In this document: positions 21,778-31,515 of the stretch, piece by piece | Layout of the letters: each line of letters starts with the position of its first letter | How positions within the stretch are numbered: the stretch's first letter is position 1 | NCBI GenBank assembly: GCA_001599755.1 | Contig: BCHX01000005.1 | Coordinates: forward strand, 876,800 to 940,799 | Source: Gliomastix tumulicola | Lineage: Eukaryota; Ascomycota; Sordariomycetes; Hypocreales; Bionectriaceae | Direction: 5' to 3' | DNA: 64,000 bases | Made by a program: the position numbers and the translations under genes | Notes under the pieces: model-generated | What the model saw: the letters and a program-made list of their open reading frames with translations, nothing else | The model's database searches: none | Told to the model about the DNA's origin: nothing

Positions 21778-23872
21778 CACGTCCTCTCTCGTGGCTCATA
21801 TAGACATTGCTTTCCTTGCGCGACAACGGGGAGACCAGGAATTTGTGTTCCTCTTCGAAGCAAAGCACTAGATGCGGACGCGGAGGTAGGATTGGATGAG
21901 GCGGGAGGAGTGTTGACAGACAGAAGACAGACAGAAAGACAGACAAGAAGAGAGGAATCAAGCTGAAGACGCCTACCTTGAGGATCCAGTTGGGCTTCTT
22001 CCCTCCTGGCTGGTGCGAGGTTGCTGTCCTCAGCCGAGACCCCCTTTCGCTTACGACAGGTTCTGTCTGCAAGGATGGAAGGGCAAGCTAGAGAAGAAGA
22101 AAGACGGGATGAAGAGTGTATCGCCGCACAGTCCCACTAGCAAGCAAGGCGCAGTGGTTGGTTGGTTGGTTGGTGGATGGGATGGAATGCGGAACGCAGA
22201 AAAGGCGAGGGCGGCGAGGAAGAAGATAGAATCAGAGACAATGGGATAAGCAGCAAGAACGATGATGCTAGAACGACGAGCGGAAAGCGGAAGCGAATGC
22301 CAAGGACCAAGCAGAGCGAGAGGGAGGGAGGAAGAGCTGTGCTGTGCCGCGCAGCGCAGATGCAGGTGCAGGAGCAAGGAGTGAGTGAGATGACGGAATG
22401 GGACGGGTAGGAAGAGATTTTGGAGGCAGGAAGTAATTATAGAAGCCCATGGCCCCTACCAGAGGACGCCAAAAGACGTAATCGCCTCGTTTTAGCGGGC
22501 TCCGTTAGCGCTCTTGCGCTGCAAGGCAGCAGGCTAAGATTAAATGGAGCCTATAATTTCCAGGAGGGACCCTGCCTCGAGACGACACGACACGACACGA
22601 GTGCACAAGTTGAGGAAGGGGGGTTGACTGTTGTGGCAGCGGATGTTATTACGGCAAGCACGACGTGAGGCGGTGGTCTGTGGTCTGTGGTCTGTGGTCT
22701 GTATACCTTACGCGCTTATATAGAGCACAGAGCGCACAATATTGATCGAGGACAGCCTCGAATCGCGGACGGTGTGCAGTGCTACTGAACCAACCACCGT
22801 GATCTCAGGCTGAGATAGATGGTGGCCCCTCCCCTCACCTCGGTCACTCGACACACTCGTCCGGTACAGTCGTGCTGAAGGTTCTGTGCCACGACGCCCG
22901 CATCACTCACTGCAAAAGCCTACGCACGCAAGGCTAGCAAACTCTTCTCTCTTCTCCATTCTCCTGAAGCCGTTGCGTCCTATTAATAACCTCGACATGA
23001 TCCTCGTTGATGCTCTCTCCCCATCCCAGGCTCGCGATGGATCTCAGCCACGGCCACTCCGCCCCCATGCAGCCAGACAGCCAAACAGCCAAGGAGCCCA
23101 TGCCCGCTCCCATGAGCATGAGCCTTGAGCTATGACGGAGCATCGGTGGGGCTCTGCTCCCGGGCTTCAACAATTCCATGGATCCAATTGCCGCCGTTTG
23201 AGGATCTGACCACACGGGCGCTCTGCTTGTTGTCTGCGATGGATTCATTAGCCCGTTCCCCTTGGGCTTCATCAGCAGACCTAACTAACTACTAACTAAC
23301 TACGCGTAGCCCACGTCGTACAGATGTGACCTGCATGTCTCGCTCATGTCTAATTAGGCCCGTCTAGTACGAGGAAATTCTTCAGCGCATCGCTTGAGAT
23401 CCAAGACACGCTTCCCCCAGATCATGTCATGCATGCATGGGTCTCTGGTTCCGCATCGCGCGCGTTGTGACGTGTTATTACTTGCAAGGTCAGCAGCACC
23501 AGCGCAACTTTGGGAGCATCGCATCACAATCACTACTACCACCACCACCCACGGCAGATCAACAACCCTTGACCGCCATCTTCAATCCAGTCCAATTGAC
23601 AATTTCCAGAGCCCGGCTCGGATGATATTCCGGTACCTCCAATCGGGTGAACGTGGCATCGAATCGCATGTCCAACCCTTAGCAAAAAAGCTTGGGTGGG
23701 CAATGTGGGGGAAAGAAAGCGGAGTCGCCTTGACTAATACAGTAATATTGATCCAGATTGGGAGAGCTCTCGAATTTGGCACCCCCAGATCGCGAACTGG
23801 CACATTGGCACTGCTCTTTGGCTCTCTTTGGCACGAGGACATTCGTCTCGACAAGCATCGCCCTGGCTCATC

Positions 23873-23926
<54 letters not shown>

Positions 23927-24470
23927 GACATCCCACCCTGGTCGTGCTGACAGCTGAAACATGTTTCTCAGCCCGGCTCCCAGAAGCTATCGTTTGGTGG
24001 GTGGAGGAATCTCTCTCGACTCCTTCCCAGGCTCTGCATCCCTGCAAGGGAAGATGAAGATGGATCACCGCCGGTCCCCGTCGTGGCCTTCTCGCTCGGA
24101 TATCGCCTGTCGATCATCCCATTGTATGTTAGTTATTACATGGAAGAAAAGAACGAGGTTTAAACTCTCAACGCCAGCTCCTCGGAGCCTGATTATTCAT
24201 TCAGTCCTACTCCTGACATGAAATCGATAGATAAAAGACTGCAAGTCGACGGGTCGCGGATCTATTAGCAACATCACTTTAACATGCGCTATTCGGGTTA
24301 CTGTCCACCCTCCTCCTCCTATCCAGTGCCGTCCGTCTCTCCCACTGCTTATGGCGGCGATCCAAGCCCGCATGCCCGCGCAATTGTCTAAAACACCTGT
24401 CAAACCCTCCAAGCTTTGCCAGCCAGTAGACTCAGTCACGCCCTAACTTCTACTCTTCATAGTGTAGGAC
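21778..24470. other. Intergenic region with poly-A tract
   Basis: About 2.7 kb without a supported gene. It contains four tandem TGGTCTG units (22674-22701), (GGTT)n at 22155-22172, a CGACACGACACGA run at about 22583-22598 and a 49-base poly-A tract at 23874-23922. Short plus-strand open frames around the poly-A run are repeats or unconvincing. Confidence 0.5.
23874..23922. repeat. Poly-A homopolymer (49 nt)
   Basis: Forty-nine consecutive A on the plus strand lie far from any supported gene end. This could be the tail of an old retroposed sequence inserted on the plus strand, or an expanded microsatellite. I found no flanking target-site duplication by eye. Confidence 0.9.
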
Positions 24471-26179
24471 CTAGCGACTGAACCTTCCCGTTTTTGACAC
24501 CCGACTCTCTGCAGCGTCAGCACACGGACTGCGTTGCCGCTTAACCCTGCTCCGACTAGAGCTGAGGCTTGACACAATGCTCGTCGGTAGACCCGCGCCT
24601 GTCGAGCTCTGTGAGCTTGGACTACTTCCCGCCCATCCGTTTTCCTCATCCTCTTCATCGTCTTCATCGTCTTCATCGTCTTCATCGTCTTCATCGTCTT
24701 CATCGTCTTCATCGTCTTCATCCTTTTCTCCCTCAACCTCGCCCTCGACTTCAACTTCAGCCTCAGCCTCAACATCAACCTCAACCCCATGGGGCAATCC
24801 GTCAGCGGAATCTTCCACAGGTTGTGTTTCGCCTCCCCGCCCAGTTGCGGTCTTGGTCTTGAGGGCTCGAGTATTTGCGTTGGCTACAAATTCACGTCGG
24901 TGTCGCTCTGCCAAATCCATCGCGTTTCTAAGCGCACCAGCGCCCTCGACAAATCGCTCTCGAGAATCCGTCAGTTCAAGTCCAACTACCTTGGTCATAT
25001 GGTATTCAGGCCGTCCCTGCTCAGTTGACGGCGCGGTCATGTGATGAGCGTACAGTTTGAGTGTGCCGCATTGGTAGGTCGAGGAGTATGTGTAGGGCTG
25101 CGCATCGTACTGCGGCTTCTCCACGCCGTGGTTCTGCAGCTTGTGCATAGCCCGGCTCCCCACTGCTCCGTCGTAACGTGCTTGGAGCATTGCCACGGAT
25201 GGTGCCCCGGATGGCCCTTTGACTTCGAGGAAGAAGTTTGGCACCGCTGGCTTGTCCTCCATTGTCGATGGGACGAGATAGCTGCGAAGTTCGGTGCGAA
25301 CGGAACGAGCCAGCTCGCGCGGGTCTGAGCCATAGTATATGTCAGGCTTCGGAGCCACAACTGTATTGTCCGTAAGCGGCTCGAGGTTCCCAAAAGAAGT
25401 GTTCCGGCCACAAGGGCGGTTGGCCTGATGCGGACCAAGGATGGCTGGGATGACATTCGCCAGTACGTCCTGCTCATCCTTGGCCTGGCTCTCGTTCATC
25501 ACGAAGGACTCGAAAGCACCCTCGGAGAACTGGGAGGGCGACAGAGACCGTCTTGGCAACCGTAAGGCCGCATACAAGTCTTCCAAGCCTGGCTTTTTCG
25601 AGCTCCAGGTCTCATGGACATCATGATCGGTCAGGTGCATATTAAAATTCTTATCGTAAGGAGTTGACGACTTCTCAGTCAGGGCCTTTGTCGACGAGCC
25701 AACGGTCGAGACTGGATCGGTGGACGCGACCGCCGCGGACTTGCTGGGTCTCATGCTTCTCTGACGCTGGTGTGTCGGGAAGGGGTGCTACACATATGCT
25801 GTCAGATGCGAGGTGCGGTAAGCTAGACTAAAAAACACATCATACTTACCGCCCTTAGGTCACTCAGATCCGGCCCGCCCTGCCTAGCAAACCGTGCCAG
25901 GCCTCGAGAGGCTGGCGTTTGCGAGAGGAACGGTCCGCTGCGTCGCCCCGAGTACGATGCACGAGAGCGTTGAGCACAGGTTCGCCGGTCGAGTTCTTTC
26001 AAGGCTCTGTGAGTCAACTCAATGCTGGATAGGCCATCCCAAAACTGCGGCGGGTATTCCCAATTCGCCCAAGCTTCGAGTTCGCTTTCGCTCCTCGTCC
26101 TAGACTCGGCTGGCGCGCTGGTGCCAGGTGGCAAGGATCCGTGGGCGTGCTGCTGGTTCTGACTCTCAGATTCTGCCAT
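24471..26179 (-). CDS. Fungal DUF7924-like protein with PD...EVK nuclease-like residues
   Basis: Two exons, 26179-25850 and 25787-24471, are joined by a 62-bp GTAAGT..TAG intron, giving 548 aa. The N-terminal part (LTHRALKELDRR, then LARFARQGGPDLSDLR) and the central block (FFLEVKGPSGAPSVAMLQAR) match a Pezizomycotina family that I recall as DUF7924; the label is from memory. The central block has Pro-Asp at about residues 258-259, Glu-Val-Lys at about 298-300 and Gln-Ala-Arg-Tyr at about 312-315, an arrangement like the PD-(D/E)xK nuclease core. That activity is inference. Near the C-terminus an acidic tract of EDD repeats is encoded by a 9-bp microsatellite, followed by a basic Ser/Arg tail (SRSRVKRQR) that could be a nuclear signal. 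The next gene downstream in the same orientation starts beyond 24 kb; the upstream neighbour is a regulator. Confidence 0.78.
24652..24723. repeat. Coding 9-bp microsatellite (TCTTCATCG)n
   Basis: Eight tandem 9-base units, the last with one mismatch, lie inside the exon of the DUF7924-like gene. Each codes for Asp-Glu-Asp on the minus strand. Because the unit is a multiple of three, length change would keep the frame. Confidence 0.95.
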
Positions 26180-26647
26180 GGGCGACTATGTGGTTGCTTG
26201 AAATCAGCCTTGAGAGAGGAGGGTCGGGATCATAAATAGGCCGCGGCGACTTGTGTGTTTCGCTATGTGTTTGTGCCTGCGCCTAGGTCTAGGTCTACGC
26301 TGGCGGAGGCGATGTTCGAGCCGAGCGAAGCGTCGATGCGAGGCTTGTTGAAGCGAAGTGTTTGTTCCCATCCCCCACCACCACACAAAGCTCACAACCT
26401 GGAATTCGCTGCATGTCGGTCGGTCAAAGCGCCATGCGACAAAGTGAACAAAGGAAATAATTGTGCTGTAGAGAGTTTTTAGAGGTCTGCCATGCACTGC
26501 TTATCAGCGGTATAGACAAGCCTTTTTGTTTTCCTTCTTTCTTTTCAATGTCTTTGGCCCCGGTCAATGCCAAAATCAAGGGCTTTCTCACCAGCTCGTT
26601 GCATTGCTGCAAGGGGGGTCAATATGGCCTGTTCTGGTCGGGCAGTT
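26180..26647. other. Intergenic region between two minus-strand genes
   Basis: This is 468 bp between the 3' end of the regulator (26648) and the start of the DUF7924-like gene (26179). It is presumed promoter for the latter; nothing else is recognised. Confidence 0.5.
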
Positions 26648-28143
26648 TCATGAACTGGACTTCCCATCAGGTCTTGGAGAACCGGAGGCTGGCAGGGATC
26701 TGACAAAGGCAGCTTTCCCCTGGGGCCCGTGTAAGAATTCGATCCACACCATTGTCTTCAGCAGCTGCCGCGCTTCCTGCCACGAGGAGAGTCCAAGACG
26801 ACCAATCACCTCTGACATCCATTGTTCATCATGCGGAAGCGGTTCTGCGTGCCGTAACCCCTGCCAAAGCATGAGCATCCAGAAGAGCAGCGGCCCGGGC
26901 ACTGTCTCCAGGGCATCAGATTCGCGGAGGGCCTTCAGAGCGTCACCGAATCTCCCGAAGGAGCCATTGTGGTCACTCCCTACTCCTTGCCACCTGAGAA
27001 ACAAGGATGATGCGAGGGCTACCAGTCCGGAGCGCATGGCCGATCCCGCGAAGCAATCTGGCTCCAGTGTCATGTGGAGGAGTCGATACAGCACCGACGC
27101 CATGATGTCGCTGTACAGCTCGTGATCAAGCTTGTACCCCGTGCTGCAGGCGAGATTGCAGAGGTACGAGAAGTGTCTCATGTCTTGCCAGACGCCGAAA
27201 AGCCTCCAATCTAGCGACTGGATGAGGCCTTCTTCTTCTTCTTCCGGGGTCGTTGTTGCTGGTGTGCTAGGGCCATCGAAGTAGCGATCCCATGATATGT
27301 CTCGAGCAAAGAACATGGGCCGGCGGTTGAATCGCAGAGCAGCGCCGAGGTCGACTCTGCAGATCTTGGCAGCGAGCATGTCCGACTCGGCGCCGACGCG
27401 GTCAAAACCTCCCCTCAAGGCGACCATCTTCATCAGGCCGTATAGGTGGTTCGTGAGTACGGTGGCCTCGCCCAGTGCCTCTGATGCAAAGGCTAAGACA
27501 ACTGTCGTCATGATGGTCTGATCTGCAACTGCGAGAGGATCGTCCGAGTTTGAGATCCTATCGGCCAGGAGCTTCAATGTCTTGGAGAGATGAAATTGCG
27601 TTGGTCTGCTGTCTTGGTCCCTGCCAAGCAAGATATTGCCTTGGCACTCGCTTGCGTATAGTATGGCGTGGAGATATGTCTGATCTGTCATGAGATACTC
27701 GATCCACGGACTGCCCTGTGTCTGGACGGCCATGCATATCTCTTCGGGGTAGAGCGCTCGATTCACCCCGGCCAGGACTCGAAACACCAGTTAGCTTGAC
27801 GAAACACGCGTATTAGTTGGGGTGGTGGCGGCGTACATTGGATAGCAGTGTGGACCGTCTCTAACCTCAGACCGTCCGGTAAGCCAGCCAATGACAATCC
27901 CGAGCTGAGGTTCGGGGATCGCTCGAGCATCAGCTTGGATGCTTGGCGGGCAACTTGGATCTCCCCGTCCCGCCCTGCCAACCAGGGTGTCACCTGGCGG
28001 CCTGCCCTCTTACGAGGCCTGCCACGACTAACATGGCTCTTGACCTCGTGTTGGTGGCCCCTCGAGGGTTGGGTGTCAGCTGTTGCGTTGATGAAGAGGA
28101 AATCTACCGGATTCTTCGGGCCACCTTGGCCTCTCTTTCCCAT
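26648..28143 (-). CDS. Fungal_trans_2-type putative transcriptional regulator
   Basis: Two exons, 28143-27837 and 27777-26648, are separated by a 59-bp intron with a CTAAC branch point 12 bases before its CGAG acceptor, giving 478 aa. The N-terminus (NPVDFLFINATAD, then HEVKSHVSRGRPRKRAGRQ) matches the short FVN/SHV plus basic-patch header found on many Pezizomycotina proteins of the Fungal_trans_2 (PF11951) group. These lack a Zn2Cys6 cluster. The helical rest (HTAIQFLAGVNRALYPEEI onward, with DPLAVADQTIMTTVVLAFAS) fits the same family. The DNA-binding role is inferred. It is divergent from the SDR gene, with 600 bp between the two starts. Confidence 0.75.
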
Positions 28144-28743
28144 GCCTGCGTCGTTGGTGGCCTTCTGCGTTGATGGGGATGGGATCGAAGAACGCTCATA
28201 AGGATGGTACTACAGTCAGATGAAGCAAAGGCAGTACCTTACCGGGAGTTGGAGGTTACCTAGTACTTACGAGTAGGCAGGAGGTAGGTAAGTAGTACAT
28301 AGGCAGGAGGTCAGGGTCCAGGCCGGCGTGGATCTGGATCGGAATAAGACATCGCCCGCCAAGACTATTGCATTTTCCCTTTTGGGAATAGATCGACATG
28401 ACCTGAGGAAGTACCTACGCCATGATTGACCGTGACACTGACTCCTGACAAAACCGAGAGACCGAGTGCGACGCAGATTTAGCAGATGCGAGATATCAGT
28501 ATGAGTTTTATTCCATGTCTAGGGCGAAAAGGGAATATGGCACAACCTTGGCGTATCCAAGCCCAGCATCACCGTTTCTTTGACGACTCCCAACGCACCT
28601 ATAAAAGGGTGCAGACGGACAGCATGAGATCCAACGGCAAGATAACTACTAGTAGTAGGCCAGCTAAAGAAGCAGTTCCTGTTCTGTTTATTCAACTCGA
28701 CAAGCTCATTCATATCCTCAGGCCCAAGTTTCTGCTCTCAGCC
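28144..28743. other. Divergent promoter region, regulator / dehydrogenase
   Basis: Six hundred bp lie between two divergent starts. It contains a cluster of GTACTTACGAGTAGGCAGG / GTAGGTAAGTAGTACATAGG motifs at 28262-28315, near-repeats of one another, and a TATA box at 28600. The frame of the dehydrogenase stays open back to 28486, but the added residues do not look like SDR sequence. Confidence 0.5.
28600..28606 (+). promoter_or_regulatory. TATA box of the SDR gene
   Basis: TATAAAA lies 144 bases before the ATG at 28744. This supports 28744, not an upstream in-frame codon, as the translation start. Confidence 0.6.
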
Positions 28744-29848
28744 ATGTCTCTCTCAAGAAGCCTCCAGCCTACCAAGGCCAACTACATCTCCATGTTCGTC
28801 CGCTCCCAACTCCTCACCACCCTCCCTTCCACGCCCGCCGGTACCGACCTCTCGGGCCGCACCGCCATCGTCACCGGCGGCAGCAGCGGTCTAGGCCTCG
28901 AGGCCGGCCGACAGATGCTCGCCCTCGGCCTCTCCCACCTCATCCTCGCCGTCCGCTCTCCAGACCGAGGACAGGCCGTGGGATACCTGCTGCAGAAGAC
29001 CTATCCTCGTGCGCAGGTCGAGGTATGGCCGCTCGAGATGGAGTCGTACGAGTCTATCCAGGGCTTCGCAGAGCGGTGCTCCCGCGAGCTGAGCAGGCTT
29101 GATATTGCCATCCTCAATGCCGGTGTTGCCGAGCTCGAATTCAAGGCCGCGGAGTCCACCGGCCATGAGAAGACGATGCAGGTCAACTACCACGGCACGA
29201 TGCTCCTGTCACTCCTCCTGCTGCCCATCCTCGGCTCCAAATCCGGCCCGCGCACGCCGGGACGGTTGACGGTCGTCAACTCGGCCATGTCCTCGTTTGC
29301 CGCCTTCCCCAACCGCAACGAGCGCCCCCTGCTCGCCTCCTTCGACGATCCCCAGTCGAAATACGACGGCTCAGAGAGATACAACGTCTCCAAGCTCCTG
29401 GGCCAGATCTTCCTCGACAGACTGGCCAAGGAAGTTGCGGCGGAACACGTCGTGATCAACATGGTCGAGCCGGGCCTGACCAAAGGGACGAACCTGTTCC
29501 GCAACGCGCGGGGTATTGCTCGCCTCTTCCTCGGTCTCGTCAGCGTGGCCGGCAGACCGGCAGAGGTAGGTGCCTTGACGTACATCGACGCCGCGGTGGT
29601 CAAGGGCACCAACTCCCACGGCTCCTGGATCGCCGACTGCAAGATTGCTCCGTAAGTCTCGGCTCTGAGAATTGGCACCTTGTGTGCTCCTCCGCTAATG
29701 ATAGACGCGTTCCAACAGGCTGGCCGAGTTTCTCTATGATCCGAAGACCAAGTCCATCTGCGACCAGGTCTGGCAAGAGACCATGGATGAGTTCAGCTCC
29801 ATTGGCTCGTACGAAATCGTGCAATCTCTGGGCGAGGAGGAGACGTAG
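28744..29848 (+). CDS. Short-chain dehydrogenase/reductase
   Basis: NAD(P)-dependent oxidoreductase of unknown substrate. The exons are 28744-29651 and 29719-29848, with a GTAAGT..ACAG intron of 67 bp, giving 345 aa. The Rossmann motif TGGSSGLG is at residues 44-51, followed by an NAG motif (LNAGVAE), an NSAMSS serine region and the catalytic Tyr213-x3-Lys217 (YNVSK). The layout matches fungal retinol-dehydrogenase-like or WW-oxidoreductase-like SDRs seen in secondary metabolism and detoxification. The start codon is preceded by a TATA box and a pyrimidine-rich leader. It is divergent from the Fungal_trans_2 regulator, which could control it; this is inferred from position only. Confidence 0.9.
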
Positions 29849-30500
29849 GTGTGTGCAAGGCTCCTTGCTTCTTGTAATAGTGCCACGGTTTTGTTAGAAT
29901 GACTTTTAATGTACCGAGAGTGTTGCTTGGATCGTATTATTTCTTCGAATCGCGTGCTCCTGTATGTGATGGGAGCCCGGGTACACGATGCCGTAAATAT
30001 GTCGGTCGAGGATATCAGCCCCAATTGCATAATTAACATCCAGCTGAGGTACCGTTGCGGCCGTCGGTCTCATCAGATTCACCTAGAGCTGAGTACGGGA
30101 GTCGATTTGCCTCCTCTATGGTTCCAATATAGGAGCCGAGCCTCCACGTATCGCTTCTCGTAGGCCATTACCACTGCATCATAAAGCGCGTCCTCAAAGG
30201 CATGACCAACCAATATTGCTCGCAGTGCACGGAACTGTCGATCGCGTTTCGAAAGGCGGTGTGTTAATCAGGACAAAAGGATCCCGTAGAAGTTGCTGCT
30301 CGAATCTCGATATAGTATGGAAAAGCCGCATTTTGATAATGGAAATTTTTTTGGATTGATCACTCGTCCGCAACGCCGGGTATCTTTGCTTTAGAAAAAC
30401 GCCTCGTGAAATGCCCTCCCATCGCTCCCAGTATAGAGCACCTGCGTCGAGTCATTCGCTCCTCGATCGATCGATCTGCGCAAGTTGACAGATGCAACTA
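29849..30500. other. Convergent intergenic region SDR-SF3B5
   Basis: This is 652 bp between two 3' ends. It is moderately AT-rich around 30300-30350 and has no supported gene. Confidence 0.5.
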
Positions 30501-30896
30501 TTATTCTTTCGGTGGTGGCGGTCCCGCGGGCCCAACCATTTTCTGAATTACCCCTGTGTTAGCAAGCATCAACAAAGAAAGACAAAACCATACACCGCGG
30601 ATGTGACGAACCCGGAGGATGTGCACCCGAGTCTTGTGCATGGACTCGTTCAAGGCCAACGTATTGTACAGCAAAAGAGGCCTGTGCCCAACGACCGAGG
30701 CGTTCGTGTCGCGGTGGACGTTGGTCTTGAACTCCCAGCTGGACGTGTCTGGGTGGCCGGTGCCGACGAACTTGGTCTGGAGGCGCTCGAGCTCCTGCTG
30801 GTTGCGTAGTTTGTCGGCCTATGAAGCGTGTTAGCGACCTTATAGAGGGATTGTGTAATAGGAATCCATGGCGTCGCTTGTGTTTAGACCTACCAT
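30501..30896 (-). CDS. SF3B5: Splicing factor 3B subunit 5 (SF3b10)
   Basis: Small subunit of the SF3b complex of the U2 snRNP, which helps recognise the intron branch site. Three exons on the minus strand, 30896-30894 (ATG only), 30818-30612 and 30542-30501, give 83 aa, close to the 86 aa of the human protein. The middle exon reads ELERLQTKFVGTGHPDTSSW, then an NVHRD motif and VGHRPLLLYNTLALNESMHK. The last exon gives KMVGPAGPPPPKE. These match the family's conserved QxKYxGTGHxDTxxxE, RD and MxxPxGPPP features. The first intron starts directly after the ATG. Introns are 75 and 69 bp. No long single open frame marks this gene. It is divergent from the MYND-like gene. Confidence 0.93.
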
Positions 30897-31515
30897 TTTG
30901 AAGAAGCACAAACGGGAGCTGGATTATCGAGTGGTGTTGGCAAAAGATCAAGAATCCCCAATATTTTGGAGGTGGAGGGGACCTGATGGCTTGGGAGCGC
31001 TTAGCGCTTATCGGCAAAACTTTCGAAGAGGTTTACCCGCCAGACGCGTATTAATCATCATGTCTGTTACACAGCACATACAATTGGCGCCTATCGGTAG
31101 TTCTTCGGCATGGATTCGCCGCCCCAGACGCGAATTCATTAGCGCGACGTCCCCAACTCCCAACCAACTTCATGGCCAATCTTTACGACAACGGCGGATC
31201 AATGCATCATCAACAAGTCCAGAGTGGCGGCTCAAGAGCAGAGTAAATCGCCAATATCTCTGTCAAGAGTGTTTGGATCATGTCATCATCTCAGCGCTTG
31301 CACACTCCTCTTCAGCACCCTCCAGCACCCTAGAATTCAGGCCAAGATACCACCATCGACCACAAAGCTTCAACTCGTGATACGGCCGCACAAACCAGTG
31401 CGCATCTTCGGGCTTCATAAGGAAAAGCCCAGGCGTCGTAAAAGAGAGGCATCAGCACAAGCACGCCATTCTCTCTAGACCAGCCGTATCCCGCACAGGC
31501 GCAGATCCAGCAAGG
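30897..31515. other. Divergent promoter region SF3B5 / MYND-like gene
   Basis: This is 619 bp between divergent starts. No motif I can assign was seen. Confidence 0.5.

Noticed and set aside
23394..23957. 187-codon plus-strand open frame ending in poly-Lys
   Set aside because: The poly-Lys is just the poly-A homopolymer and the rest has no protein-like pattern.
28486..28743. Upstream in-frame extension of the SDR gene
   Set aside because: A TATA box lies inside it and the added residues do not match SDR proteins, so 28744 was chosen as the start.
30559..31017. 152-codon minus-strand open frame over SF3B5
   Set aside because: It is out of frame with SF3B5; correct splicing gives the conserved SF3b10 sequence in a different frame.
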